Notes: generated from the letters alone by a model not told the origin. DNA of 33,654 nt from an uncultured Clostridia bacterium (GCA_934292955.1 CAKQXZ010000021.1:1-33654), one strand, 5' to 3'. Counted from the first letter of the stretch, positions 23,124-31,600 are shown. Numbers and translations are program-made.

Positions 23124-23210
23124 TAAAATTTGCCGAACGGAAAGATTGACGTTTTAGTCCGCATCCACCGCAAGCGGTCCCCCTTCTCCAAGGGGCGAAG
23201 GCAAGGTTTG
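23124..23210 (+). repeat. Dispersed repeat B, copy after A11
   Basis: AAAATTTGCCGAACGGAAAG, TAGTCCGCATCCACCGCAAG, CGGTCCCCCTTCTCCAAGGG, GCGAAGG. Same version as 3993-4080. Confidence 0.8.
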
Positions 23211-23242
23211 TTTGTGTTAAGATCGGGATAACGGGAAGACTA

Positions 23243-24655
23243 TTATCTCCTTGTGAGAATGCAGAGAGTTTCGACGCCCTTGCAGTCGGCAAACATGTCA
23301 TACCCCTTGACTTTTTCGACCGAATAATAATTTACTTCTTTTTTAGCGGATAGTTCTGCGGACGATTTTACGAGCTTGTTGCCGTCGTATATAAGCGCGC
23401 CGGTGAGCAAACCTACGTCACGCGCAAGCGTTGCGGGATTGCACGAAATATAGACGATTTTTTTAATTTCGGACTGTAAAAGCGGGGCTATAAGTCGTTT
23501 ATCGACACCTTTACGCGGCGGGTCGAGTACGACGACAGAGTCACCGCCCGCTTGTTTTACTATATCGGGAAGCAATTCTTCGCAAGCTCCGCATATAAAT
23601 TTTGCGTTCGATATATTGTTTTCGGCAACAAGTGATTTTGCGTTTGCTATCGCTTCGGGAACGATCTCCACACCGATAACCTTATCTGCTTTTTTTGCGA
23701 GCAATGCGGTCATAAGCCCGCCGCCGCAATACGCGTCTACTATAAGCGACGGATTGTTTTGCGTGGCGGAATTTACGGCATCGGTGTATAACCGCTCTTT
23801 TACGCCGTCGTTTATCTGAATAAAGTCGTGCGTGCCGACACGATATTTCACGCCGAACTGCTCGCCGTAAACATAACCGCAGCCGTATAACGTTTTAGTT
23901 TTTTCGCCTAAAATCACGTTGCTTCTGCCCACGTTTCTGTTAAGCGTAAGAGTTATATTTTCCGTGCCGAAATAAGTTTTTAATTTATCGAGAAACACTT
24001 CGTACGACGGCAGATTGTCACCGTTTACAACGACGCAAACAAGATAATAATTGCCGACATTTTTGACGATAAGGTGGCGTATAAGCCCGTTATCGGCACT
24101 TTCGTCGTAAAAAGACAGGTTGCATTCTTCAGCGTATTCTTTGATTGCGCGGATAGCAGCACCACACCATTCGCCCTGAATAAGACAATCGTCGGTTTCG
24201 ACTATTCTGTGACTGTCGGGCACGAAAAAGCCGAGAATATTTTTGCCGCAGACCTTTCTTAAAGGCAGCTGAAGTTTGTTGCGGTAACGCAGTTCGGGAA
24301 CGCTCGGAAAAGTAGGCTCTACAGTCGCGGAACAAAAAGCGATACGCGTAAAGCAATCGGATATAAGATCGTGCTTATAACGCAACTGCTCTTCATAAGA
24401 CATATGTAAAAGCCGACAACCGCCGCACTTGCCGAAAGCCTTGCAATCGACATTCCGACGGAATTCAGACGGTTCGATTATTTCTTCGACCTTGGCATAA
24501 ACAACCGTTTTATCGACCTTAAGTACCTTGTATTTAATTCTTTCGCCCCTTATAACGAAAGGCAAAAAAACAACGAAACCGTCTTGCTTTATGACGCCTT
24601 CGCCGTCGGAGCCGTAGCCCGTAACTATGCCTTCGTATACTTCGTTCTTTTTCAT
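23243..24655 (-). CDS. rlmD: 23S rRNA (uracil-C5)-methyltransferase, RlmD/RlmCD (TrmA) family
   Basis: 470 aa. It methylates C5 of a uridine in 23S rRNA using S-adenosylmethionine. Domains: N-terminal TRAM/OB domain (1-60); iron-sulphur cluster cysteines C71, C77, C80 and C157 (CKAFGKCGGC and DDCLIQ), the family pattern; central domain; SAM-binding Rossmann domain with VDAYCGGGLMTALLAKKADK (~306-325), VVLDPPRKGVDK (~376-386) and the nucleophile Cys405 in YISCNPATLARD. The C-terminal GYDMFADCKGVETLCIL replaces the usual VDMFPxTxHVE, with about 20 extra residues before it. AAGGA lies 5 nt before the ATG. In single-copy Gram-positives one enzyme often does both U747 and U1939. The target is not decidable from sequence alone. 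Confidence 0.93.
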   Translation of the reverse strand: MKKNEVYEGIVTGYGSDGEGVIKQDGFVVFLPFVIRGERIKYKVLKVDKTVVYAKVEEIIEPSEFRRNVDCKAFGKCGGCRLLHMSYEEQLRYKHDLISDCFTRIAFCSATVEPTFPSVPELRYRNKLQLPLRKVCGKNILGFFVPDSHRIVETDDCLIQGEWCGAAIRAIKEYAEECNLSFYDESADNGLIRHLIVKNVGNYYLVCVVVNGDNLPSYEVFLDKLKTYFGTENITLTLNRNVGRSNVILGEKTKTLYGCGYVYGEQFGVKYRVGTHDFIQINDGVKERLYTDAVNSATQNNPSLIVDAYCGGGLMTALLAKKADKVIGVEIVPEAIANAKSLVAENNISNAKFICGACEELLPDIVKQAGGDSVVVLDPPRKGVDKRLIAPLLQSEIKKIVYISCNPATLARDVGLLTGALIYDGNKLVKSSAELSAKKEVNYYSVEKVKGYDMFADCKGVETLCILTRR

Positions 24656-24672
24656 ATAAATCCTTAAAATGT

Positions 24673-24693
24673 GCCGATAATCGACTTATAGGC
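24673..24693 (+). repeat. 21-bp quasi-palindrome, reference copy
   Basis: GCCGATAATCGACTTATAGGC. GCC/GGC and ATAA/TTAT pair around TCGAC. Located 17 nt upstream of the rlmD start. Confidence 0.75.
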
Positions 24694-24719
24694 TGGTTTT
24701 TATTAAAAATTACACAACA

Positions 24720-24748
24720 TAAAAACGGCTTTATAAGTAAAAGCCGAA
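24720..24748 (-). terminator. Terminator of the trpS operon
   Basis: Minus strand CGGCTTT-TACTTAT-AAAGCCG followed by TTTTTATG, 7-30 nt past the stop of the membrane protein at 24755. Confidence 0.85.
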
Positions 24749-24754
24749 GAAAAG

Positions 24755-25270
24755 TTATATTTTAAGTTTTGATATAATGATATTCAGACTCTTTTGCATT
24801 CTGATCATGACAAGATCGTAAAGCAGGAAAAACAATGCGCCGCCGACTATAAGTACAGGCACGATGTATTGTTTTACGATTTCGTTTTCGACAACGAAAA
24901 ATGACGTAAAATAATAGACGATAAACAGTACGCCGACAAACCACATCGTTTTAAGGACGGCGCCCAGAATGCGGTTGACGTTTTTCTTTTGCAAAAAATC
25001 GTTTATTATGGGATGCAAACCGAAAAACAAAACGTACGGAATTATTATCTGCAAACGCATTCCCGTTAAAATAAAGCCCAAAATCCCGCTTGCAAGATAC
25101 GCAAGAAAAGCGCCCGCGCGACTGTTTTTTGTTAACGGCAGCATTATCGCAAGGCTTGCAAAAAACAGACAACTAATGTCTAATATTTCGAAAAAAGCAC
25201 CCGCTATCAGCAATAACAGCGCAATAGCCGCGGAAATTGCCGAAAGAGCGATTACTTTCGCGTTCTTCAT
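24755..25270 (-). CDS. Hypothetical polytopic membrane protein (171 aa)
   Basis: Start at the ATG at 25270 (MKNAKVIALSAISAAIALL); the open frame extends 28 codons upstream into the preceding gene without support. There are five or six hydrophobic helices and almost no soluble domain. The overall look (AISAAIALLLLIAGAFFEIL, then LASLAIMLPL-like, LASGILGFILTGMRLQIIIP) resembles small ECF-S-like or YybS-like Firmicutes membrane proteins, but no ligand-binding motif is visible. AGGTGA lies 4 nt upstream. It starts 4 nt after the stop of the J-like gene, so it is the last gene of the trpS operon; a strong terminator follows. Confidence 0.75.
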   Translation of the reverse strand: MKNAKVIALSAISAAIALLLLIAGAFFEILDISCLFFASLAIMLPLTKNSRAGAFLAYLASGILGFILTGMRLQIIIPYVLFFGLHPIINDFLQKKNVNRILGAVLKTMWFVGVLFIVYYFTSFFVVENEIVKQYIVPVLIVGGALFFLLYDLVMIRMQKSLNIIISKLKI

Positions 25271-25274
25271 TACG

Positions 25275-25910
25275 TCACCTTGCCATACAACAGCAGTTAA
25301 GCAACGTGCTGCATATAAGCGAACGGCAGCAGAAATCCATGCAAGCGTCGCCACCCATCATGTCTTCCGGTTCGTCGTAATTATGCTCGTTAAAACGACC
25401 GCTGCCCGATTTATCGGCTGCGGGTTTGGTCTTTTGCGACTCTTCGTTGAAATTCATCTGTTTACACAGCTTATCATAAGCGGTCATGTATTTTTCGACC
25501 GAACCGTCCATCGCGATTGCGATTTCGAGCTGTTTTTTACTCTCGTTAGACCAGTTCTTTTTATAAAAGACAACCGACTGCAGATAGTGCCACTCGGCGT
25601 TTCTTTCGTCAAAATTATCGAGAGCGGTTTGCGCTTCGTTGATTTTTCCCGCTTTTATTAAAGAATCGACTTCGGCAAATACAGCCGAACGGTCGCCGTT
25701 AGTCGCTTTGTTCTTGCGATAATCTACAATTTCGGCATAGGCGGCGTTAAGTTCGGTAAGTTTGCGGGCCGCTTCGTTGCCCGCTTCGCCTTCGAGAAAT
25801 CTGTCGTTCTGATATTTGGTTCTTAGCGCGAGGTAGGTTGAATATAACTCGTCGTCGCTGACATTCGGATCGCACCCTATTATGGAATACAGTCTTTCAA
25901 TATCGTTCAT
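25275..25910 (-). CDS. J-domain-like/TPR-like protein with Cys-rich tail
   Basis: 211 aa from the ATG at 25910 (MNDIERLYSIIGCDPNVSDD). AAGGAAA lies 4-5 nt upstream, inside the end of the DUF5685 gene, which overlaps by 14 nt. Residues 1-60 resemble a J-domain (YSIIGCDPNVSDDELYSTYL...ELNAAYAEIVD) but lack the HPD tripeptide needed to stimulate DnaK; YLALRTKY stands where it would be. Residues ~75-140 look like one or two TPR helices pairs. The tail (~186-211) holds many cysteines (ACMDFCCRSLICSTLLNCCC), suggesting acylation, metal binding or membrane association. DUF5685-J-like neighbour pairs recur in Clostridia; function unknown. Confidence 0.8.
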   Translation of the reverse strand: MNDIERLYSIIGCDPNVSDDELYSTYLALRTKYQNDRFLEGEAGNEAARKLTELNAAYAEIVDYRKNKATNGDRSAVFAEVDSLIKAGKINEAQTALDNFDERNAEWHYLQSVVFYKKNWSNESKKQLEIAIAMDGSVEKYMTAYDKLCKQMNFNEESQKTKPAADKSGSGRFNEHNYDEPEDMMGGDACMDFCCRSLICSTLLNCCCMAR

Positions 25911-26778
25911 TTTGTTTCCTTTTGGTCTTTTTTGTTTCTTTTTCGCCCGAAAGCACTTTTTTTGTGCGGACGAGCGTGCCGCGAAGGGCAATATTTCGTA
26001 TTAAATCGGCATTAAAACGGAATTTTATCTGCGATAAACTTTCGCTTATACCCGATAACGTAGATGACATTATAAATGAAATTTCTTCGCCGTTTTCTTG
26101 TTTAAGCGTTGAAAAATCTTTACTTTTATACGCCGCGAAAAACGGATTGTAGTTGGAATGCGAAACGTCTTTGTCGTAATCGTCAAGCGCATCGATAAGA
26201 TAAATCCACTTGCCTAAGTTATAAAAAAATCTGTAGGTATGTTCGGTAGCGCATTCGCCGAGCAGTACGTCCGACAGTTCGCCGAGCATGCAAGCGAAAG
26301 GATCGGCGGTTTTATCGATACTGCTCTCGCCCGACTGCTCTTTTTCGCGCAGCAGTTTATAATTACGGGCGACGACTTCGTCGAATTCGGGGTGTTTTTT
26401 TGCCGCGCGCTTATATCCGCTTTTGAAAAAGTTGCGCGCCGCGCGGTGCTTGCCGTTATCTAAAATATCGTCGGTTAGCTTATAGTATGTGAGAATTACG
26501 TTGAGTTCGCCGAGCGCGTCGGAAATTTCGGTACGGTTGGCGATAGGTCTGCGCTTAAAAACGTGAGCAACGCAATGCTCGCGACCGATTTTTACGTCTA
26601 CGCCCTTTATATTATGCACCATTGCGGACATAAACGCTATATCGTACGTTAAAGAAAAACGTGCGCACTGCCCGCATTTTTTGCCGATACTCTTGCAAGT
26701 CTGACAATAAAGGGCGTTATATAACGTTTCGTCTTTGATATAAAGGTACGGAAGATCGGGCTTTACATATCCGAACAT
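25897..26778 (-). CDS. DUF5685-family protein
   Basis: 293 aa, beginning MFGYVKPDLPYLYIKDETLY with YCQTCKSIGKKCGQCARFSL (four Cys) nearby, the hallmark N-terminus of DUF5685. A later acidic motif GKWIYLIDALDDYDKDVSHS followed by NYNPFF recalls the Asp-rich metal sites of isoprenoid synthase folds, but catalytic function is not established for the family as far as I know. Its ATG overlaps the trpS stop by one base (TGATG), and its own end overlaps the J-like gene by 14 nt, so trpS, DUF5685, J-like and membrane protein form a tightly coupled operon. Basic C-terminus (KETKKTKRKQNER). Confidence 0.85.
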   Translation of the reverse strand: MFGYVKPDLPYLYIKDETLYNALYCQTCKSIGKKCGQCARFSLTYDIAFMSAMVHNIKGVDVKIGREHCVAHVFKRRPIANRTEISDALGELNVILTYYKLTDDILDNGKHRAARNFFKSGYKRAAKKHPEFDEVVARNYKLLREKEQSGESSIDKTADPFACMLGELSDVLLGECATEHTYRFFYNLGKWIYLIDALDDYDKDVSHSNYNPFFAAYKSKDFSTLKQENGEEISFIMSSTLSGISESLSQIKFRFNADLIRNIALRGTLVRTKKVLSGEKETKKTKRKQNERY

Positions 26779-27782
26779 CAGTGTTTACCCGGGCGATACA
26801 GACCGACTTTGCGATAAACCTTATCGAGCATTTTACCCGCTATGCGGCTTGCCTTGTCGCGCCCGTCGAGCATGACGTCTTCGAGATAACTCTTGTTCGC
26901 CAGAAATTCTCTTCTCTTTTCGTCGAGCGGAACGACGGTTGCCGCGACAGCTTCGCCGACTTCGTTTTTGAATTCGGCATAGCCCGCGCCGTCAAACTTC
27001 TTTTCGGTTTCTTCGGGCGTGATACCCGTGAACGCCGAATAGATATTGATAAGATTGGTTATGCCCGCTCTGTCTTTATCGCGTTTGATCGTGCCGACAC
27101 TGTCGGTTACGGCGCGACGGAATTTGCGGAGAATGGTTTCTTTATCGTCGGACAGCGAAATGAATGCGTTTACGTTGGGATCGCTTTTGGACATTTTATG
27201 CTCGGGATCCTGCAGGCTCATTATATTCGCGCCTGTTTCTGGAATATAACCTTCGGGCATGACGAACGTAGGGCTGTATCTGTTGTTAAAACGCTCGGCA
27301 AGATCGCGCGCGATTTCGAGATGTTGTTTCTGATCCTTACCGACGGGAACGAGAGCGGCACCGTAAAGCAGAATATCCGCCGCCATAAGCACGGGGTAAT
27401 CCATAAGCCCCATATTGACGTTATCGGCATGGCTGCGCGATTTGTCTTTGAACTGAGTCATTCGCGAAAGTTCGCCGGGATATGTGATTGTATTCAGTAT
27501 CCATGTGAGTTCCGCGTGTTCGTGAACGTGTGATTGTACGAATAACACGGATTTTTCGGGATCGATTCCGCTTGCAAGATACAAAGCAAGCAAGTTGAGC
27601 GTGCGCGCGCGGAGTTCTGCGGGATCCTGACGTACGGTTAAAGTATGCAGATCCGCGACGGCATATATACATTCGAATTGATCCTGCAACGCCGAAAAGT
27701 TCTTAATTGCCCCGATATAGTTGCCTATTGTGGGGATACCCGACGGTTGCACGGCACTGAATAATCTTTTCTTTTCTTCCAT
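26778..27782 (-). CDS. trpS: Tryptophanyl-tRNA synthetase
   Basis: 334 aa, the usual length for the bacterial class Ic enzyme. It charges tRNA-Trp with tryptophan. Signatures: QPSGIPTIGNYIGAIKNF (12-29, contains the HIGH-equivalent TIGN), AVADLHTLTV, LNTITYPGELSRMTQFKDKS, MGLMDYPVLMAADILLYGA, VPVGKDQKQHLEIARDLAERF (tRNA/Trp binding) and EHKMSKSDPN with KMSKS at 196-200. Start supported by AAGGAAG 3-4 nt upstream. No T-box leader is visible in the ~140 nt upstream, although trpS in Firmicutes often has one; a weak TTGTTT...TATATC promoter can be drawn. It heads a four-gene operon. Confidence 0.98.
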   Translation of the reverse strand: MEEKKRLFSAVQPSGIPTIGNYIGAIKNFSALQDQFECIYAVADLHTLTVRQDPAELRARTLNLLALYLASGIDPEKSVLFVQSHVHEHAELTWILNTITYPGELSRMTQFKDKSRSHADNVNMGLMDYPVLMAADILLYGAALVPVGKDQKQHLEIARDLAERFNNRYSPTFVMPEGYIPETGANIMSLQDPEHKMSKSDPNVNAFISLSDDKETILRKFRRAVTDSVGTIKRDKDRAGITNLINIYSAFTGITPEETEKKFDGAGYAEFKNEVGEAVAATVVPLDEKRREFLANKSYLEDVMLDGRDKASRIAGKMLDKVYRKVGLYRPGKH

Positions 27783-27872
27783 AATCTTCCTTGAATATTT
27801 GCGGGATATATAATTAACGGCAGGAAAAACAATCCCGCCGATAATCCCTTTAATCCCTTTCTTTTATCCGTT

Positions 27873-27911
27873 ACAAAAACATTCCGTTTAAGGCAGCCGC
27901 CTTATGCGGAA
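27873..27911 (-). terminator. Intrinsic terminator after the P-loop gene
   Basis: Minus strand TTCCG-CAT-AAGGC-GGCT-GCCTT-AAA-CGGAA followed by TGTTTTTG. It lies 17 nt after the stop at 27928. Confidence 0.78.
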
Positions 27912-27927
27912 CGCAAAGACGGACAAA

Positions 27928-28338
27928 TCAGTCGCAGCATCTGAGTATGAAATCGGGGAAACTTTCTTTGGTTCCCGACATAGTCATAACAAACTTGACG
28001 CCGTATTCTTTGACGAGTTTTTCGGCTTCGGCAAAGAAGGGTTCGAGTTCCTGAGCGGAACAGTCGGCTATACGCAGAATGCCGTCTAAAAATACGTATT
28101 CTATATCGGCGTTGCCAGCCATAAGTCCGTCTATAAAGCCGATAAGTCCGTTTACGCCGTTAACTGCGTAATCTTCGGTATATATGCAACGCACGTTGAA
28201 ATCTATGTTTGCAGAATAAGATTTTTTCTCTGTGATAAACACTACGTTGCCGAGTGCGGTCTTCGCCGTGCTATTTAATGAGTCGAGAATGATTTTTGTC
28301 TTTCCGCTTCCTTTTTCGCCATAGATCAGTTTGATCAT
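27928..28338 (-). CDS. Small P-loop ATPase-like protein (136 aa)
   Basis: Starts MIKLIYGEKGSGKTKIILDS with a perfect Walker A (GEKGSGKT, 7-14). A Walker-B-like segment IEYVFLDGILRI lies near residue 80, and VKFVMTMSGTKESFPDF looks like a sensor strand. There are no extra domains, so it is a minimal NTP-binding protein. Similar 130-140-aa proteins are common in Clostridia; I know no function. GGAGG lies 10 nt before the ATG, and it has its own promoter and terminator, so it is monocistronic. Cysteines near the end (ILRCCD) are noted without interpretation. Confidence 0.85.
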   Translation of the reverse strand: MIKLIYGEKGSGKTKIILDSLNSTAKTALGNVVFITEKKSYSANIDFNVRCIYTEDYAVNGVNGLIGFIDGLMAGNADIEYVFLDGILRIADCSAQELEPFFAEAEKLVKEYGVKFVMTMSGTKESFPDFILRCCD

Positions 28339-28378
28339 AGTTGTCAGTCCTCCGTGTGCGGTTTTCTTTGATATACAT

Positions 28379-28407
28379 ATAATATATCATTTTAAGTTTT
28401 TTTTCAA
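28379..28407 (-). promoter_or_regulatory. Promoter of the P-loop gene
   Basis: Minus strand TTGAAA (28407-28402), 17-nt A-rich spacer, TATTAT (28384-28379). Confidence 0.65.
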
Positions 28408-28539
28408 GTAGTTTTTGCTATTTTTTTGAGTTATGCGGTATTTTATGTATTTTTGCTTTAAGGTTGTACGCCGTTTTATGATTGCTACGCGCGTAAAATA
28501 TCGCGTTTTTCAACCGAAAACAAAATGTTTTATAAAAAA

Positions 28540-28592
28540 AAGTCGCCCTATAGGTCGATTATCGGCATATTGAGCGGCTTTATAGTTATAAT
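28540..28592 (-). terminator. Terminator of prfA
   Basis: Minus strand AGCCGCTC...GGGCGACT (one mismatch) followed by eight T. The loop is a copy of the 21-bp quasi-palindrome (28545-28566). It starts a few nt past the prfA stop at 28595. Confidence 0.7.
28545..28566 (-). repeat. 21-bp quasi-palindrome, copy in the prfA terminator
   Basis: Plus strand GCCCTATAGGTCGATTATCG followed by GC; reverse orientation of the 24673 copy. Confidence 0.65.
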
Positions 28593-28594
28593 TT

Positions 28595-29665
28595 TCAGTC
28601 TTTTTCGCCGGACAGCATGCGCTCTCTGTCGGCAATGGCGAGAGCGTCGATCATTTCGTCGATATCGCCTGCAAGAAAGTCTTCGAGATTGTAAAGGGTC
28701 ATTCCGATGCGGTGATCGGTAACTCTGCCCTGCGGAAAGTTGTAAGTTCTGATTCTTTCGGAGCGGTCGCCCGTACCGATCTGACTTTTGCGGTTTTCGG
28801 CGTACTCGCTTTTATACTTCGTGCTGTAATAGTCGTAAAGACGGGATTTCATGACCTTTAACGCTTTTTCGCGGTTTTTGATCTGCGAACGCTCGTCCTG
28901 ACAGTTTACGACGATACCGGTCGGAATATGCACCATTCTGATACACGATTCGGTCTTGTTGATATGCTGACCGCCCGCGCCCGACGAACGGCATGTTTCG
29001 ATAATAAGGTCTTTTTCGTCGATATTGACTTCGACGTCGCGTGCTTCGGGAAGAACAGCCACCGTTGCGGTTGACGTGTGAACTCTGCCTTGCGATTCGG
29101 TTTCTGGAACGCGCTGAACTCTGTGAACGCCGCTTTCGTACTTTAATCTGCTGTAAACGCCTTTGCCGTTTATCATAAAAGTTACTTCTTTTACGCCGCC
29201 GAGTTCGGTTTCGTTAACGTCGATTTCTTCGGTTTTGAAACGGTGATTTTCGGCGTAACGGACGTACATTCTGTAAAGTTCGGCGGCAAACAAAGCCGCT
29301 TCTTCTCCGCCTGCGCCGCCGCGGATTTCAAGTATTACGTTTTTATCGTCGTCGGGATCCTTGGGAAGGAGCAGAATTTTGAGTTCTTCGGTCGTACTTG
29401 CCGTTTTTTGCTTGCACGACTCGATTTCTTCTTCGTATAAGGCGCGCATTTCGGGATCGGTTTCGGTTTTTAAGCACTCTTCCGCAGACTGCAGGTCGCT
29501 TTCGGCTTTTTTATACTCCAGATACTTTTCGACTGTTTCTTCCATATCCGCGCGTTCTTTGGCAATCTTTTGCCATTCGTCCATGCGCGCTATCACTTCG
29601 GGATCGGATATCTTTTCGGTAAGTTCGAGATATTTTTGATAAATCGCTTCTAATTTTTCAATCAT
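28595..29665 (-). CDS. prfA: Peptide chain release factor 1
   Basis: 356 aa. RF1 ends translation at UAA/UAG. The recognition tripeptide is PET (187-189, in [14 protein letters not shown]), the PxT form of RF1 rather than the SPF of RF2. The peptidyl-tRNA hydrolysis motif GGQ is at 231-233 ([20 protein letters not shown]), and that Gln is the substrate of PrmC. Other signatures are [20 protein letters not shown] and [20 protein letters not shown]. The start has AGGAG 7 nt upstream. It lies 117 nt downstream of the PrmC fusion gene, so methylase and substrate are neighbours, as usual. Confidence 0.98.
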   Translation of the reverse strand: MIEKLEAIYQKYLELTEKISDPEVIARMDEWQKIAKERADMEETVEKYLEYKKAESDLQSAEECLKTETDPEMRALYEEEIESCKQKTASTTEELKILLLPKDPDDDKNVILEIRGGAGGEEAALFAAELYRMYVRYAENHRFKTEEIDVNETELGGVKEVTFMINGKGVYSRLKYESGVHRVQRVPETESQGRVHTSTATVAVLPEARDVEVNIDEKDLIIETCRSSGAGGQHINKTESCIRMVHIPTGIVVNCQDERSQIKNREKALKVMKSRLYDYYSTKYKSEYAENRKSQIGTGDRSERIRTYNFPQGRVTDHRIGMTLYNLEDFLAGDIDEMIDALAIADRERMLSGEKD

Positions 29666-29782
29666 GAAATTTCTCCTGCGAGTGCGGTCGTTTTACTGTA
29701 TTTTTGCGGTTTTTAGTGTATTTTCTGCGCTTTTTATTATTATTTACGTAAAAAACTGCGGATTTGTTTTGTGAATATCGCT

Positions 29783-31570
29783 TTATTTTTCGGCTCTTAT
29801 CATGCGGTCTATGCCCGAAATATCCTTGCGGATTTCTATTTGAGAAAAGCCGTTCTGCTTTAACAAATCGGCGACCTCAGCCCACTGGTCTATGCCGCAT
29901 TCGAGATACAAACTGCCTTTTTCGCTTAATTTTGCGTAACTTTCTTTTGCTATTATCCTGTAAAAATCAAGACCGTCGTCGCCGCCGTCGAGAGCAGTTC
30001 TCGGCTCGAAATCTTTGACCGTTTTATCGAGATTTTCTATATCGGATTTGGGAATGTACGGCGGATTGCTGATTATTACGTCGAACACTCCGTCGATTGC
30101 GGAAAACATATCGCTGTTTATAAATTCGATTTCGGCTTTGTTTAATTCCGCGTTCGATTTTGCTACCTGCAACGCGCCGTCGCTGATATCGCTTGCGGTG
30201 ACGATTGCGCCGCTTTTAAGTTTTACGGCAATCGCGATTGCGCCGCTCCCCGTGCAAAGATCAAGCACTTTGTCGGTCGCGGTGATTTTTTCGAGTGCGA
30301 ATGCGACGAGTTCTTCGGTTTCGGGTCTGGGAATAAGCACGCGCTCGTCGACTTTGAGCGTATAACCGTAAAAATCGGTATCGCCGACGATGTACCATAA
30401 CGGTCTGCCCGTGGCGCGCTCGGCAGCCCACTGCTTTGCAAGACGGACTTTTGACGGCTGGACTATCGTCTGATTGCCGTTAAGTTCGCTGCGCTTTATG
30501 CCCGTCGCGCATGACACTATCCATTCGGCGTCGCTTTCTTCGTCTACCTTGCCTTTTAATGCGGCGCGGACTTCTTCGAACAGTTTTTCAGCCTTGGTTG
30601 CGGTTGTGAAAGACTGTTCGGGAACGGTTTCGTCGGCATCCATTTCAAGCACTTTGTTGAACGCGGCGATTGCGACTTCGAGCATGCTTTCGTCGGGTTC
30701 TCTTGTGGTGATATGCTGTAATAATAAACCCGGCGCTTTTAGCGGATAGAAGATAAAACAATCGGTTTTTGCCAAGCCGCGGAGCAATTCGTATGAAAGC
30801 CCTGCTACAAGCGGCAATAATGCGATTTTAAGCAAAAGCCTTAAAATGCCGTCTACGTTAAGGAATGAATTTGCGATTGAAAACACGAGAATGCTGACGA
30901 GCATTACGAAAAACAGGAAGGTCGTGCCGCATCTGTTATGCACGCGCTTGCAAGTTTTTGCGTTTGCGGGCGTGAGTTCAAGACCTTTTTCGTAGCACGT
31001 TATGGTTTTATGCTCTGCGCCATGATACATGTATGTGCGTTTGATATCGGGAATGAGCGACGTTAACAGTATGTAGCAGACGAATATGATAATTCGGATC
31101 AAGCCTTCGATAAGGTTGTATACTATACCCTTACTGCCGAAATTAAGCAGCGCGTTAAGTCCGTTGGTTGCCCATTGCGGGAGCATAAGGAACAGAAATA
31201 TAGAAAGCAGTATGCCGAGGATCATTCCGATGCCGCCGACTACGCCCATAAGATTAAGACGGAGTTTTTCTGACAGCCATTTTTCGAACTTTGTCGGCTC
31301 TTCTTCTTCACCGAATACAGCAGCCGAACGCATTAAAGTTTTCGTTCCGCCGACAAGCGAGTTGATAAAACTGACTACGCCGCGGATGATAGGCACTTTT
31401 AATATCCATGGCTGTTTTTCGGGCGGAGTAAGGCGCGAACACTCGATCTGAATGCGACCTTCGCCGTCTCTTACGGCAGTCGCAATCGACTGTCTGCCGC
31501 GCATCATTACGCCTTCCATTACAGCCTGACCGCCTATCGCGGTCTTTTTTACTTTTTTTTCTTTACTCAT
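29783..31570 (-). CDS. prmC: DUF1385 (YqhQ) fused to release-factor glutamine methyltransferase PrmC
   Basis: 595 aa in one frame. Residues 1-~305 are a complete DUF1385/YqhQ protein: IGGQAVMEGVMMRGRQSIA (12-30), membrane helices, MYHGAEHKTITCYE (181-194), HNRCGTTFLFFVML (211-224), and the end ITTREPDESMLEVAIAAF. After a ~20-residue acidic linker comes PrmC (~325-595): helical N-domain, GYTLKVDERVLIPRPETEEL (402-421), SAM motif DLCTGSGAIAIAV (437-449) and the catalytic NPPY (502-505). PrmC methylates the GGQ glutamine of RF1/RF2. In most Firmicutes these are two adjacent genes. No ribosome binding site precedes the internal Met310, supporting a genuine fusion. The upstream ATG also lacks a clear ribosome binding site. 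Confidence 0.93.
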   Translation of the reverse strand: MSKEKKVKKTAIGGQAVMEGVMMRGRQSIATAVRDGEGRIQIECSRLTPPEKQPWILKVPIIRGVVSFINSLVGGTKTLMRSAAVFGEEEEPTKFEKWLSEKLRLNLMGVVGGIGMILGILLSIFLFLMLPQWATNGLNALLNFGSKGIVYNLIEGLIRIIIFVCYILLTSLIPDIKRTYMYHGAEHKTITCYEKGLELTPANAKTCKRVHNRCGTTFLFFVMLVSILVFSIANSFLNVDGILRLLLKIALLPLVAGLSYELLRGLAKTDCFIFYPLKAPGLLLQHITTREPDESMLEVAIAAFNKVLEMDADETVPEQSFTTATKAEKLFEEVRAALKGKVDEESDAEWIVSCATGIKRSELNGNQTIVQPSKVRLAKQWAAERATGRPLWYIVGDTDFYGYTLKVDERVLIPRPETEELVAFALEKITATDKVLDLCTGSGAIAIAVKLKSGAIVTASDISDGALQVAKSNAELNKAEIEFINSDMFSAIDGVFDVIISNPPYIPKSDIENLDKTVKDFEPRTALDGGDDGLDFYRIIAKESYAKLSEKGSLYLECGIDQWAEVADLLKQNGFSQIEIRKDISGIDRMIRAEK

Positions 31571-31600
31571 TGTTGTATTGACAAAAAATTCCGTAAAAAA

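Noticed and set aside
27783..27870. T-box leader for trpS
   Set aside because: The space upstream is short, and I see neither the T-box sequence nor a terminator/antiterminator pair.
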